Of a DNA stretch of 64,000 bases, positions 27,243 to 37,592 are shown piece after piece. The first letter of the stretch is position 1; every line of letters begins with the position of its first letter. A model generated the notes under the pieces. The model had not been told where the DNA came from. It searched no databases and saw only the letters and a list, made by a program, of their open reading frames with translations. Origin of the DNA: Oscillatoria acuminata PCC 6304. Lineage in GTDB: Bacteria; Cyanobacteriota; Cyanobacteriia; Cyanobacteriales; Laspinemataceae. The DNA is taken from NCBI RefSeq assembly GCF_000317105.1, contig NC_019693.1, forward strand, positions 6,759,227 to 6,823,226, written 5' to 3'. Position numbers and translations under genes: made by a program.

Positions 27243-28526
27243 TTAAAGCTGCCATTCAAAGAAGCGAACGGTTTGTCCCACCATTCGCTTCCAGAGCGAT
27301 CGCTTGCGCCAATCTTCTAAACTGGCTACTTTAGATTTAGAAAAACCCCGTTGAAAAATTTGCTCAACTTCTCTTAAAACATTGGGTTCGCCGGTGGAAA
27401 AATCTAATTCATCGTTATGGAAAAAGCTGCGGGGATCGAAATTAGCACTTCCGGTGGTCATCCAGTGATCGTCAATCAATAATAGCTTGGCATGGGTCAT
27501 ACTGGGCTGATATTCATGGATTTCAATTCCGGCAGCTAACAGCGGTCCATATCCTTCATAAGAAGCGTAATACACTTTCTTTTTATCACTCACTGAACTG
27601 GTGGTGAGAATTTTGACATCCAACCCACTCTTTTTGGCGGCAATCAGCAAATCCCGGGAATTCAGGTCGGGGAAAAAATAGGGACTCGCTAACCAAATTC
27701 GCTTTCGGGCGGCTAATAAACTGGTTTGAAATAAAGCGCGAATCGGGGAGAATCGGTAAGTGGGATTAAATGAAGGAGTTACAAGGGTAACCGGCTTTTG
27801 TGCCGGGTCTTTTTTAAAGATTTCCGGACCGAGATTCGCCACCCCACTCGCATAAGTCCAATGTTGAACAAAGACCCCTTCTAATACGGCAACAATCTCT
27901 CCTTCTAACCGAAATTCACAATCAAACCACGGTTCTTTTTCTCCGGAACCGGACTCGCCGTCCCAAAAATCGGAAATTCCTGCACCCCCAATATAGGCAA
28001 CTTTACTATCAATAGATAGCAATTTGCGGTGGGTTCTCCCGGCATAATCCGCAGGAGCTTTCCAGTCAAAGGGATTGAAAAATAGCACCTTAACTCCGGC
28101 AGCTTTTAAGCGGTTCCAATATTTATCGGGAATTTTTTTGCTGCCATAGCTATCGACCAATAATTTAACCGCTACTCCCGCTGCTGCTCGTTCGGCAATG
28201 GCGGCGGCAAAGTCATTGGCTCGTCGTCCCGGGGTTATGAAAAAGGTTTCAAAATGAATAGAACTTTTGGCATTGGCGATCGCATCGAGTCGGACTTGTT
28301 GAATGGTGGGGGAATCATTCCAAACATCGGTGACTAAAGCGGAGGTGATTAAAGAATTAGATAAGCTCGCTTGGGCGATGGTAAAGCGGGGTTCTCCCGG
28401 AGCCGGTGGATTTTTCACCTTGTATTCTACGCGATCGCGAAAGGTTCCGCGAATATACAGCGCAATCAGGAGTAGGATCGCCAGTCCAATAATTATCAAT
28501 AGAATCCATACCAGTACCGAATTCAT
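27243..28526 (-). CDS. Phospholipase D / cardiolipin synthase-like protein
   Basis: 427 residues with one N-terminal membrane segment (SVLVWILLIIIGLAILLLIA) and two HxKxxxxD motifs: HRKLLSID in the first half and HAKLLLID near the C-terminus, followed by GSANFDPRS. This is the two-motif layout of the ClsA/ClsB-type enzymes that make cardiolipin or transfer phosphatidyl groups at the membrane. Only a single anchor helix is present. GAGGTG lies six bases before the ATG, a strong start. The next gene on the same strand (28877) ends 350 bp upstream. Substrate cannot be read from sequence. Confidence 0.85.
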   Translation of the reverse strand: MNSVLVWILLIIIGLAILLLIALYIRGTFRDRVEYKVKNPPAPGEPRFTIAQASLSNSLITSALVTDVWNDSPTIQQVRLDAIANAKSSIHFETFFITPGRRANDFAAAIAERAAAGVAVKLLVDSYGSKKIPDKYWNRLKAAGVKVLFFNPFDWKAPADYAGRTHRKLLSIDSKVAYIGGAGISDFWDGESGSGEKEPWFDCEFRLEGEIVAVLEGVFVQHWTYASGVANLGPEIFKKDPAQKPVTLVTPSFNPTYRFSPIRALFQTSLLAARKRIWLASPYFFPDLNSRDLLIAAKKSGLDVKILTTSSVSDKKKVYYASYEGYGPLLAAGIEIHEYQPSMTHAKLLLIDDHWMTTGSANFDPRSFFHNDELDFSTGEPNVLREVEQIFQRGFSKSKVASLEDWRKRSLWKRMVGQTVRFFEWQL

Positions 28527-28876
28527 TGTTTCACCTCATCATTTTCCGGTTTAACCTCACTCGTGAGTGTACTCTTCCTCTAAATTGTAGTGAAATTTAC
28601 CGTTTGGGGAGTGACCCGGATGGGTTTGAAATCTCTCTAGTCTCCTAACTAGATATGGCATCGTTTCCCCTCCTAAATTGACTCTCCCATCCCTTTTGAG
28701 TCTTTCCTAGTTTAGAAGTGAGTTTATCACATAGAGTAAGTTGGTCTAATTATTAACGAAGTTGATAGTTTATGTCTCTATCTAAAGATAGACTCCCAAC
28801 TTCCTATCATCCGAGAGCCCGTCTCAATCATTTTGAGGTTAGAATAATTTAGACGAACTGATAATGGGGGATATGG
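28527..28876. other. Intergenic region upstream of the phospholipase D-like gene
   Basis: Contains the presumed minus-strand promoter of the gene at 28526. I see no convincing ORF or repeat in it. Confidence 0.4.
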
Positions 28877-28984
28877 CTATTTTTTCCCCGGCCATTTTGT
28901 CCCCATTTCCGTGAGAGCAGAAAACCCTAAATAGACAATTAACGCCCCCATACAAGCGATAAAAACCAGCCAATCGTGCTGCAT
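28877..28984 (-). CDS. 35-aa single-span membrane peptide (unknown)
   Basis: The minus-strand ORF starts with ATG at 28984 and ends with TAG at 28877-28879. AGGGAG (28991-28996 on the complement) lies six bases upstream of the ATG, a good ribosome binding site. The peptide starts MQHDWLVFIACMGALIVYL, continues through GFSALTEMG and ends TKWPGKK: a short polar start, one hydrophobic helix of about 18 residues and a basic end. That is typical of small membrane subunits or regulators in cyanobacteria. I cannot match it to a named photosystem or cytochrome subunit. It lies between the hybrid kinase and the phospholipase D-like gene on the same strand. Confidence 0.65.
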   Translation of the reverse strand: MQHDWLVFIACMGALIVYLGFSALTEMGTKWPGKK

Positions 28985-29107
28985 CAAAAACTCCCTGCCT
29001 GAGAAAAAAGCGTTAAAAAACTGGATTTGTGACTGGGATCGGGAGGTTCAGGACATAGCCGTTCCCGATATCCCGGGTCAGGGCAATTCATATTCTGCCC
29101 CGACTTG

Positions 29108-32100
29108 CTACTGGGAGTCAACCCCTGGAGACTTTTGGAGGAGTTGAGCGATCGCCTGAATGAACAGATCCGGCTCAATGGGTTTAGACAGATGTAACTG
29201 AAACCCGGCTAAACGAGCTTGTTGACGATCCAGTTCACTGGCATAGGCAGTCAGGGCGATCGCCGGAATTTTGCCCCCGAGTTCTGGAGGAAATGAGCGC
29301 ACCTGACGCATCAACATATAGCCATCAATATCGGGCATTCCGATATCACAAACAAGCAGATCATAGCGGTTTTGATTCAAAGCCATGAGTGCCTCGGCAG
29401 CACTGGCACAGGAAGTTACCACTGCCTGAGCTTCCTCCAAAGTAAAAGCTGCCAACTCCAGGAGATCCGGTTCATCATCCACCAGCAGCACGCGCAGGCC
29501 CTGTAAATTTTCCATTAGACCCAGTGGGGGGCGATCGCCAAGCGCAGGAGTGGGTTCCACGGACATCAGGGGTAAATTGACCGTAAAGGTTGACCCTAAG
29601 CCCTCACCGGGACTTTCAGCCATCACTGAACCTCCATGCTGTTCCACAATATAGCGAACGATCGCCAATCCTAACCCCAGACCCCCAAAAGAGCGAGTCG
29701 TCCCGCCATCTTCCTGGCGAAAATATTCAAACACATAAGGCAGAAACTGGGGAGCAATGCCTTTTCCGGTATCTTTAACCTGAATAAAAGCGATTGAATC
29801 CACCTGGGCTAACATCACTTCAATTTGTCCATTAGCCGGGGTAAATTTTACCGCATTCGAGAGCAGATTCCAGAACACTTGTTGGAGGCGAATCACGTCA
29901 CCGGCAACCGGACTGACGGCGTTATCAAATCGAGTTTCGATGTGAATTGATTTTGCCTCTGCGGCCAAGCTCACGGTTTCTATGGCCCCGGTAATGGCCG
30001 AGATTAAATTAACAGGTTGGACATTCAGGGTTAATTTGCCCCGCAGAATCCGAGAAACATCGAGTAAATCTTCAATTAATTGAGTTTGTAATAGGGCATT
30101 ACGCTCAATAGTTTCTAAGGCTTTATCAATGGTTTTTTGATCAAACTTCCGAGAACGCAGGAGTTTGGCCCAGCCCAAAATCGGATTAAGGGGCGATCGC
30201 AATTCATGAGAGAGGACCGCCAAAAATTCATCCTTAATCCGGTTGGCCGATTCCGCATCTTCTCTGGCCGAGCGTTCTCGCTTGAGGAGTTGTTCGCGCT
30301 CTCGTTCCATTTGTTTGCGCTGGGTCAAATCCAGAACAAAGGCGATCGCCTTATCCTCCGTTTCTTCTAACCGAGCCGCCCCCAGTAACACCGGGACCCG
30401 ACGACCATCGGCGCGAATACATTCCATTTCAAAGGGAGCGAACGCCCCGGTTTCTTGCAATTCCTTCCGGATGCGGCGAACCCCCTCAAAATATTCTGGA
30501 GAGGCAATTTCCAGCCAATGAATTTTACCCGAGGCTAAATCAGCGCGAGTATAGCCCATCATCTGAAGAAATTCATCATTGGCCTCGATCACCGGACCCT
30601 CAATGTCCACCACGATCGCCCCAATAATATTCGATTCCACCAAGCGGCGAAATTTTGCCTCACTTTGCCGTAACTCTGCCTCAGCGCGATCGCGTTCTTC
30701 GGTGCGTCGAACCAGGCGATCGCGCATGGTGCCAAACACCAAAGATAAATTTGCCAGTTCCGTAATATTGCTATTCGGCAGAGGCGCTTGGGAATTCCCC
30801 TTTCCTAACTCTTGTGCGGCAAATGCCAGGGTTCTGAGGGGGTGGGTCAAGCGGTGAGAGAGGAACCCCCCGATCGTCAGGGAAGCTGCTGCCACCGCCA
30901 ACAGCACCAGAAAATCCCGCTCCCGTCTAACATTCAGAGTCTCTAACACTTCATCTGCCGGACGTTCCACGATCGCACCCCAGCCAAAATCCGGGACCCT
31001 GGCATAGCCCACCAATTCTCGGATAGTTCCATTCCAGTAGCTGAGTTTTCCCAAGGAAATGGAACTCTCCAACAGGGCAGCCACTGGAGGCACTTGGGCG
31101 AAATTCGCAAAGGAATTAACCAACTGGACATTGGGATGAGCAATCACCCGACCTTTCGTATCAACTAGATAAGCTTTGAGACTCGTATCCGACGCCATCC
31201 GACCCAGTTGCGCCATAATTCGTGACGAGGCGATCGAACCAGCAAGAGCGCCGGCAAATTCTCCCTGAGAATTTTGAATCGGGACCAGAAAAAATGCCAC
31301 CGGCAGATTCACAGTCCTACTCACCTGGAAATTCAGACTAGGCCGCGCCGTCAGGCGGACCTCTTGAAAAGAAGCCATCCCCTGAATCGAGGGACCCAAA
31401 GGCAGGTTATCACTCCGGGCAATCTCCTGACCATTGGCATTAAAGGTACTTAAGACCAGAAGATCAGGATAAGCCCCATGAACCACCTGGAGGAGAGACT
31501 GCTGTTCTTGCGGCTCCATTTCTGCCAATCCAGGCTGATTCCCCAAGGCAATGATCGCGGCACGGTGCAGGTTGATATAGGTAGCGATATCTTGAGAGAG
31601 GGCAACCGCCAGGGACTGCTGGACCGTCAAAGAGCGCTCAATGGTAGCTTGCTCTTGGGGGAGAGAGACTAGGGTGGTTAAAGAGACCAGGGGTAAGGTA
31701 ACAATGCCAATGGATGCGACGGCAACTCGGGTTTGTAACGAATGAGGGTCGAGTCGGTTGAGGCGCTTACTAATCCAGGGGAGGAATGCCAAAGCTGTTC
31801 CTAACCCGGCATAGGAGAGTACCCCATTCCAAAGAGAAAACCCCGTCCCGACAATCCAGGTCCAAAGGAAGATCCCAGCGAAGAAATGCACCAATTGAAA
31901 GAACCAGCGAGGGACTTTCGGGGAAAGCTGAACCCCTAGGACACTCACTCCGAAGATAAAATAGAGGAGGGTGTAGGGGAGCCGGTAGGGAGGCAGCACC
32001 GGGGAGAAGGATGCCTGTAATTCTGGATTCAATGCGCTCAGGAACAGCAGCGTTTCGAGTACCATTCTCGATCCCATTGCCACCGCAAACAGGTCGATCG

Positions 32101-32494
32101 CCCCAATCTTCGTCTCCCTCTGCCGATCTCTACGCTCATCCTCATTGCTTAGAAACGGGGCGACTGCCAAAGCCAATCCCAATACCAACGCCCCCACCAC
32201 CCCGAGCAACTTGCCCCCAGAGGCATATCCAATGCCAATCTGGAACAACACCACCCCCGCCATCAGATGAGCGCTGAGGATACTCCACCGCAAGGGAAGT
32301 AGGGTCGCCACCCCAATCAAAGCAGCCCCGACCATCACTTGCAACGCACCTAACCCGGTCACATAAGGTTGAAAAGGGGCAAAAATATCGCTGGACAACT
32401 TGTGTGGCAACATCAACATCAATGTTCCCCGGATAGCAAGATAAATGCCAATAAACCATTGCAGCGTATCAATCCGGATAGGGCGTTTCATCAA
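29108..32494 (-). CDS. Membrane-bound hybrid sensor histidine kinase
   Basis: 1128 residues. About seven membrane helices in residues 1-245 (MASE-like integral sensor) are followed by another helix, a periplasmic Cache-like domain (about 285-530), a further helix and a HAMP domain (about 535-600). Next are PAS (about 615-740), HisKA with FLAVLSHELRSPLNP, HATPase with QQVFWNLLSNAVKFTP, DTGKGI and GLGLGLAI, and a C-terminal receiver domain (LLVDDEPD, CDIGMPDIDG, LTAYA, LSKP). Phosphoacceptor His and receiver Asp are both present, so this should be active, unlike the phytochrome. Doubling a seven-helix sensor with a Cache domain in one protein is unusual. Ligand is unknown. A short basic tail ends it. 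Confidence 0.9.
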   Translation of the reverse strand: MMKRPIRIDTLQWFIGIYLAIRGTLMLMLPHKLSSDIFAPFQPYVTGLGALQVMVGAALIGVATLLPLRWSILSAHLMAGVVLFQIGIGYASGGKLLGVVGALVLGLALAVAPFLSNEDERRDRQRETKIGAIDLFAVAMGSRMVLETLLFLSALNPELQASFSPVLPPYRLPYTLLYFIFGVSVLGVQLSPKVPRWFFQLVHFFAGIFLWTWIVGTGFSLWNGVLSYAGLGTALAFLPWISKRLNRLDPHSLQTRVAVASIGIVTLPLVSLTTLVSLPQEQATIERSLTVQQSLAVALSQDIATYINLHRAAIIALGNQPGLAEMEPQEQQSLLQVVHGAYPDLLVLSTFNANGQEIARSDNLPLGPSIQGMASFQEVRLTARPSLNFQVSRTVNLPVAFFLVPIQNSQGEFAGALAGSIASSRIMAQLGRMASDTSLKAYLVDTKGRVIAHPNVQLVNSFANFAQVPPVAALLESSISLGKLSYWNGTIRELVGYARVPDFGWGAIVERPADEVLETLNVRRERDFLVLLAVAAASLTIGGFLSHRLTHPLRTLAFAAQELGKGNSQAPLPNSNITELANLSLVFGTMRDRLVRRTEERDRAEAELRQSEAKFRRLVESNIIGAIVVDIEGPVIEANDEFLQMMGYTRADLASGKIHWLEIASPEYFEGVRRIRKELQETGAFAPFEMECIRADGRRVPVLLGAARLEETEDKAIAFVLDLTQRKQMEREREQLLKRERSAREDAESANRIKDEFLAVLSHELRSPLNPILGWAKLLRSRKFDQKTIDKALETIERNALLQTQLIEDLLDVSRILRGKLTLNVQPVNLISAITGAIETVSLAAEAKSIHIETRFDNAVSPVAGDVIRLQQVFWNLLSNAVKFTPANGQIEVMLAQVDSIAFIQVKDTGKGIAPQFLPYVFEYFRQEDGGTTRSFGGLGLGLAIVRYIVEQHGGSVMAESPGEGLGSTFTVNLPLMSVEPTPALGDRPPLGLMENLQGLRVLLVDDEPDLLELAAFTLEEAQAVVTSCASAAEALMALNQNRYDLLVCDIGMPDIDGYMLMRQVRSFPPELGGKIPAIALTAYASELDRQQARLAGFQLHLSKPIEPDLFIQAIAQLLQKSPGVDSQ

Positions 32495-33037
32495 ATTCTT
32501 CTAAACAATAGTGAATGATGGAACCGAGAGCATTGGGTGAATCGCCAGTGTTGGATCAGGTCAATCAAATACCACGAACTCTTGCGGGGGTGTGAACTTA
32601 CGATTTTAGCATGGACAGCAAAGGCAGCAGTGGGTGGGTCACCGTCCTAAGGTTGCTGAGAATTTCCGCATAGTTTCAGGTGTAACGGTCCAGGAATGGA
32701 GAAGTCCTTGCCGATTTTACCCCACTCCAGAGCAACCCAGACTGAGGCATTTTCTAGGATGAGAGAGGGGGTTACAGAAGGTGCAGTAGCTACAGTATTG
32801 TTTCCCTGAAGTTGACACCAATTGACCTGAAAATCCCATTGCCTTTAAACCCAATTAAAAAAGGGCGATCCATTGCGATCGCCCTTTTTTAATTAAAAAC
32901 CTAGCTCAACAAGCGATAGTCATCCTCTATCCGGTGCTCGTCGCTCTCCAAAAACTCAAGGAGGCTCTAAGGTGGAAGCTCACAGAACGTAGAGGCCCCA
33001 GCCACTTTAGAACTAGCCCTGTCAAGGTGTATTTGTA
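32495..33037. other. Intergenic region between the hybrid kinase and the gap1-side repeats
   Basis: Apart from the perfect hairpin at 32853-32894 I see no gene. A short minus-strand frame ending near 32900 (LLEFLESDEHRIEDDYRLLS) looks protein-like but is interrupted upstream by stops. Confidence 0.4.
32853..32894 (-). terminator. Perfect 18-bp stem terminator
   Basis: AATTAAAAAAGGGCGATC, a 6-nt loop, then its exact complement. Both sides give a T-run after a GC stem, so it can act in both directions. The nearest upstream minus-strand gene is gap1, about 570 bp away, with the repeats in between. Confidence 0.7.
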
Positions 33038-33064
33038 GGGGCGTATTGCATACGCCCTCTGATA

Positions 33065-33183
33065 CCAAATCCGGTTGTAAAAAGTCGATTTTCTCTTTAG
33101 CCCGCGCCGGCGGGCTTCGTCCGTGTAGCCCCAGGCTGGACGCTGCGGGTTTTTATAGACCTTTAAAAACCGGATTCCGTATG
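33065..33183 (+). mobile_element. MITE-like element containing a double-hairpin repeat (copy B)
   Basis: Left end AATCCGGTTGTAAAAAGTCG (33068 onward), right end AACCGGATT (33168-33176), with a plus-strand double-hairpin repeat at 33099-33149. The outer sequence (GATACCA on one side, CCGTATGA on the other) matches the ends of copy A at 27031 in reverse. It is flanked on both sides by GGGCGTAT palindromes. Confidence 0.6.
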
Positions 33184-33186
33184 ATG

Positions 33187-33432
33187 TATGCAATACGCCC
33201 CTACAAGAAACTCCGGATGAGGTGGGATTCCATTGACGAATAAAGAGGGCGTATGCAATACGCCCCTACAAGAAACTCCGGATGAGGTGGGATTCCATTG
33301 ACGAATAAAGAGGGCGTATGCAATACGCCCCTACAAGAAACTTAGGATGAGGTGGGATTCCATTGACGGATTAAAGAGGGCGTATGCAATACGCCCCTAC
33401 AAGAAACTAAGGATGAGGTGGGATTCCATTGA
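33187..33432. repeat. 65/66-bp tandem repeat, four units
   Basis: Units begin at 33187, 33252, 33317 and 33383. Each joins the palindrome GGGCGTAT-GCA-ATACGCCC to CTACAAGAAACT and GATGAGGTGGGATTCCATTG. A reversed palindrome unit lies at 33038-33056. The array abuts the 3' end of the GAPDH gene. Confidence 0.9.
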
Positions 33433-33461
33433 CCACCTTGATAGGGCTACCTCAACCGAAC

Positions 33462-34782
<1,321 letters not shown>

Positions 34783-36540
34783 TTATTCCAAGCTAGGACC
34801 GGCGTCTATAATCTCCTGACTGGCGGTGGTAAAGCGTTTGAAGTTATCGACAAAGCGTCGGGCTAGTTCTTGGGCTTGGCGATCGTAAGCCGCTTGATCC
34901 GTCCAACTATTGCGGGGATTGAGAATCTCACTGGGGACGCCGGAAACGGCTTCGGGAATCAATATTTTGAAGAGGGGATGGGGATGACAGGTGACGTGAT
35001 CAAGTTCGCCACTCAGGGCCGCTGATACCATTGCCCGGGTATATTTAATCTTAATCCGGCTGCCCACGCCATAAGGACCACCAGACCATCCGGTATTGAC
35101 CAGATATACAGAAGCGGTAGAATTATGTTTCCGCAGACGCTCACCGAGCATTTCTGCATAAACGGTAGCAGGCAGAGGCAGGAAGGGTTTTCCAAAACAG
35201 GCAGAAAAGGTGGCTTCCGGTTCAGTAATTCCTCGTTCTGTTCCGGCAAGTTTGCTGGTATAGCCGGACATGAAGTAATACATCGCCTGCCGATTCGTCA
35301 GTTTGGCGATCGGAGGCAAGACGCCAAAGGCATCCGCTGACAGGAAAATCACCGCTGTGGGATGTCCTCCGACACTCGGAAGCACTACATTAGGAATATA
35401 GTCGATGGGATAGGCAACCCGAGTATTTTCGGTCAAGCTGTCATCATCGTAGTCGGGATGACGAGTAATCGGATCGAGGATAACATTTTCCATTAAAGCA
35501 CCAAACCCGATCGCATCCCAGATTTGCGGTTCGTTTTCTTTGGACAAGGCGATCGTTTTAGCATAACATCCGCCTTCAAAGTTAAAGATCCCCTCTTCTG
35601 ACCAGCCATGTTCGTCATCCCCAATCAATCGACGGGTCGGATCTGCCGAAATTGTCGTTTTACCTGTCCCCGAGAGTCCGAAGAATAAAGCAGTATTGCC
35701 CTTGTCATCCATGTTCGCCGAACAGTGCATCGGCAGGACGTTCCGCTTGGTCATAAAGTAGTTCATCAAGGAGAATACAGATTTTTTGATTTCCCCGGAA
35801 TATTTAGAACCCCCGATAATGACGATTTTCTGCGAAAAGTTGACGACGATAAAGGCTTCGGAGTTGATACCGTTGATTTCGGGGTCGCCTTGTAAACCCG
35901 GAACCGCAATCACGGTGAAATCGGCTTGATGGTTGGCGAGTTCTTCCTCCGTCGCCCTAATAAAGAGTTGATGGGCGAATAAATTCTGTGAGGCATATTG
36001 GTTGATAATTCTCACCCCCACGCGGTAGTTCGGGTCACAGCCTACATATCCATCAAACAGATAAAGGTCTCGACCCTGGACGTAGGAGAGCACTTGTCGA
36101 TACAAGCGTTTGAAGTTCTCTTCGGAAATCGGAACGTTGAGTTTGTTCCAGTGGATTTCATCCCGGCTATTCGGTTCATCCACGATAAATTTATCATGGG
36201 GAGACCGTCCGGTATATTTCCCCGTGTTAATACAGAGTGCGCCATTATCCGCTAACACGGCTTCCGCCCGCGCTAAGGCGTGTTCGACCAAGGTGGGAAT
36301 CGAGAGGTTGCGATAGACATGGCCTAGGTTTTTCATCCCTAGGGCTTCGAGTCCATAAGTTTTGGGGATTTGGTCATGTTCTAAGGTTAGGGTTTCTTTC
36401 ATGGTGGTCAGGGCTTGGTTATAAGCCAAGGTATTTTTAATCGTCTTAAATGCGGCGACGTCTTGATAAGTATTGCGGGGGGAAGAGGTGGCTTCTTCTA
36501 TGAGTTGTTTGGGTGAAATATTATGATTTTGAACGCTCAT
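34783..36540 (-). CDS. pckA: Phosphoenolpyruvate carboxykinase (ATP)
   Basis: 585 residues. INTGKYTGRSPHDKFIV, the P-loop GLSGTGKTTISADP, the metal site IGDDEHGWSEEG and MHCSAN are all present. The enzyme interconverts oxaloacetate + ATP with PEP + CO2 + ADP in the cytoplasm. An N-terminal extension of about 45 residues precedes the usual start, with a second Met (MKETLTLEHD) inside; the first ATG is kept because GAGG lies nine bases before it. The promoter side holds a 115-bp tandem duplication and, further out, a possible structured RNA, so regulation here may be complex. Placement beside gap1 suggests carbon flow in darkness. Confidence 0.95.
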   Translation of the reverse strand: MSVQNHNISPKQLIEEATSSPRNTYQDVAAFKTIKNTLAYNQALTTMKETLTLEHDQIPKTYGLEALGMKNLGHVYRNLSIPTLVEHALARAEAVLADNGALCINTGKYTGRSPHDKFIVDEPNSRDEIHWNKLNVPISEENFKRLYRQVLSYVQGRDLYLFDGYVGCDPNYRVGVRIINQYASQNLFAHQLFIRATEEELANHQADFTVIAVPGLQGDPEINGINSEAFIVVNFSQKIVIIGGSKYSGEIKKSVFSLMNYFMTKRNVLPMHCSANMDDKGNTALFFGLSGTGKTTISADPTRRLIGDDEHGWSEEGIFNFEGGCYAKTIALSKENEPQIWDAIGFGALMENVILDPITRHPDYDDDSLTENTRVAYPIDYIPNVVLPSVGGHPTAVIFLSADAFGVLPPIAKLTNRQAMYYFMSGYTSKLAGTERGITEPEATFSACFGKPFLPLPATVYAEMLGERLRKHNSTASVYLVNTGWSGGPYGVGSRIKIKYTRAMVSAALSGELDHVTCHPHPLFKILIPEAVSGVPSEILNPRNSWTDQAAYDRQAQELARRFVDNFKRFTTASQEIIDAGPSLE

Positions 36541-36571
36541 GTATGGATCCTCGTTCTTGACAGTGCTAATA

Positions 36572-36801
36572 AATTGTGTTGTAACTGGAGTTGCATTTAG
36601 GTTGGGCGCTCACCGGGCTACATTAGCAACTATTGGGTTGAAAAAGTTTTTGATTGTTCCGCGTTTGGGAAATCTACCGCTTTATTTTGAATTGTGACTG
36701 GAGTTGCGTTTAGGTTGGGCGCTCACCGGGCTACATTAGCAACTATTGGGTTGGAAAAGTTTGATGGGTCCGCGTTTAGAAAATCTACCGATTTATTCTG
36801 A
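36572..36801. repeat. Imperfect tandem duplication (118 + 112 bp) upstream of pckA
   Basis: Unit 1 (36572-36689) and unit 2 (36690-36801) share GGTTGGGCGCTCACCGGGCT, ACATTAGCAACTATTGGGTT and AAATCTACCG. They lie in the pckA upstream region on the minus strand and directly precede the structured stretch at 36810. Both units keep a T/A-rich end (TTTATTTTGA / TTTATTCTGA) that could carry a plus-strand -10. Confidence 0.85.
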
Positions 36802-36809
36802 TCCGAATG

Positions 36810-37001
36810 TTAAGCCTGTGCTTTTGGCCCTAAACAGATTAGGGAGGTGAACGGATCTCCTAAAACTTTAGTTTTCGGTCTGTTTGCAGGGAGTCTCATC
36901 CCAAGAGGGTTACCTCGCTGAAAGCGTCTAAACCCTGGGTTATGGGATTGAGGCAGATCCGATGTTCTACAGTTTAGGAGATTACCGGCTCTGCGGTTTA
37001 A
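36810..37001 (+). ncRNA. Candidate structured RNA (about 190 nt, 6S-like rod)
   Basis: Nested pairings along one axis: TTAAGCC (36810-36816) with GGTTTAA (36995-37001); ATCTCCTAAAACT (36855-36867) with AGTTTAGGAGAT (36971-36982); GGTCTG (36877-36882) with CAGATCC (36954-36960); GTCTCATCCCA (36893-36903) with TGGGATTGAGGC (36943-36954); AGGGTT with AACCCT; and an apical CGCT-GAA-AGCG (36916-36926). A side hairpin CCCTAA-ACAGA-TTAGGG lies at 36828-36844. Total length and rod shape with internal loops recall cyanobacterial 6S RNA, but a riboswitch-like or novel RNA is possible. The GAA loop and an upstream TATTCT favour the plus strand; strand is uncertain. No good ORF covers it. Confidence 0.45.
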
Positions 37002-37592
37002 GTTTCAGGGTTTTGTCGGGGACCTTCAAGCTAATCATAAGCGCATTGATGCATTAAAAAAGTTACAAAATATTACGAAATTGGGGGCAAGGTTATTCCC
37101 TAGATTCCCTGGGCACGGTCTTGACTTTCTCTGCTTTTTGCCCGAAGGGACTAAAGGGCTTTCACCATCAGCGATGGAGTCACTATCATCCCGAAAAAAT
37201 TGCCATTTTTCTGACGAAAGCTCTAGTTGTAAATAACAAGAAACCATAACATTTGTTAGACAAGTTGAGCAAAAAGGTTGTGCATGGCCAGGATTTTTTG
37301 CTAAACTTAGCAAAGGCGTCTTTTTTTGGAAAAAGTTGGAAAAAGAAAGAGTCGCTGTTGAAGGAAAGAATATATTTAAGCCGGAAGGTAAGACGGGATT
37401 GGCTTGCAGGCGGTAAGTAACTCCAGGCGATCGCTTCACAGCCCCAATTCTTAAGATCAGATTAAAGAATAAGGAAAAGGTCAGTTCAGTATAGAATGGA
37501 GTCGGGAATTCCACAGAGGAGTTAGCATAGAGTAGAGTATAAAGTTGCCGTTCAATCGAGTGTAAATTATCGAAAGTCGTACCCCCATTTTT
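37002..37592. other. Intergenic region before the adenosine deaminase-like gene
   Basis: A minus-strand open frame (37035-37514) exists but its translation is low in structure (runs such as SFSNFFQKKTP, SGKKQRKSRPCPG) and has no ribosome binding site; I treat it as chance. The last 150 bases probably hold the promoter of the gene at 37593. Nothing else is recognised. Confidence 0.4.

Noticed and set aside
32900-32965. Minus-strand fragment reading LLEFLESDEHRIEDDYRLLS
   Set aside because: Looks like the end of a small protein, but a stop codon lies directly upstream and no start or longer match is visible.
37035-37514. 159-codon minus-strand open frame upstream of the adenosine deaminase-like gene
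   Set aside because: Composition is not protein-like, there is no ribosome binding site and no recognisable domain.
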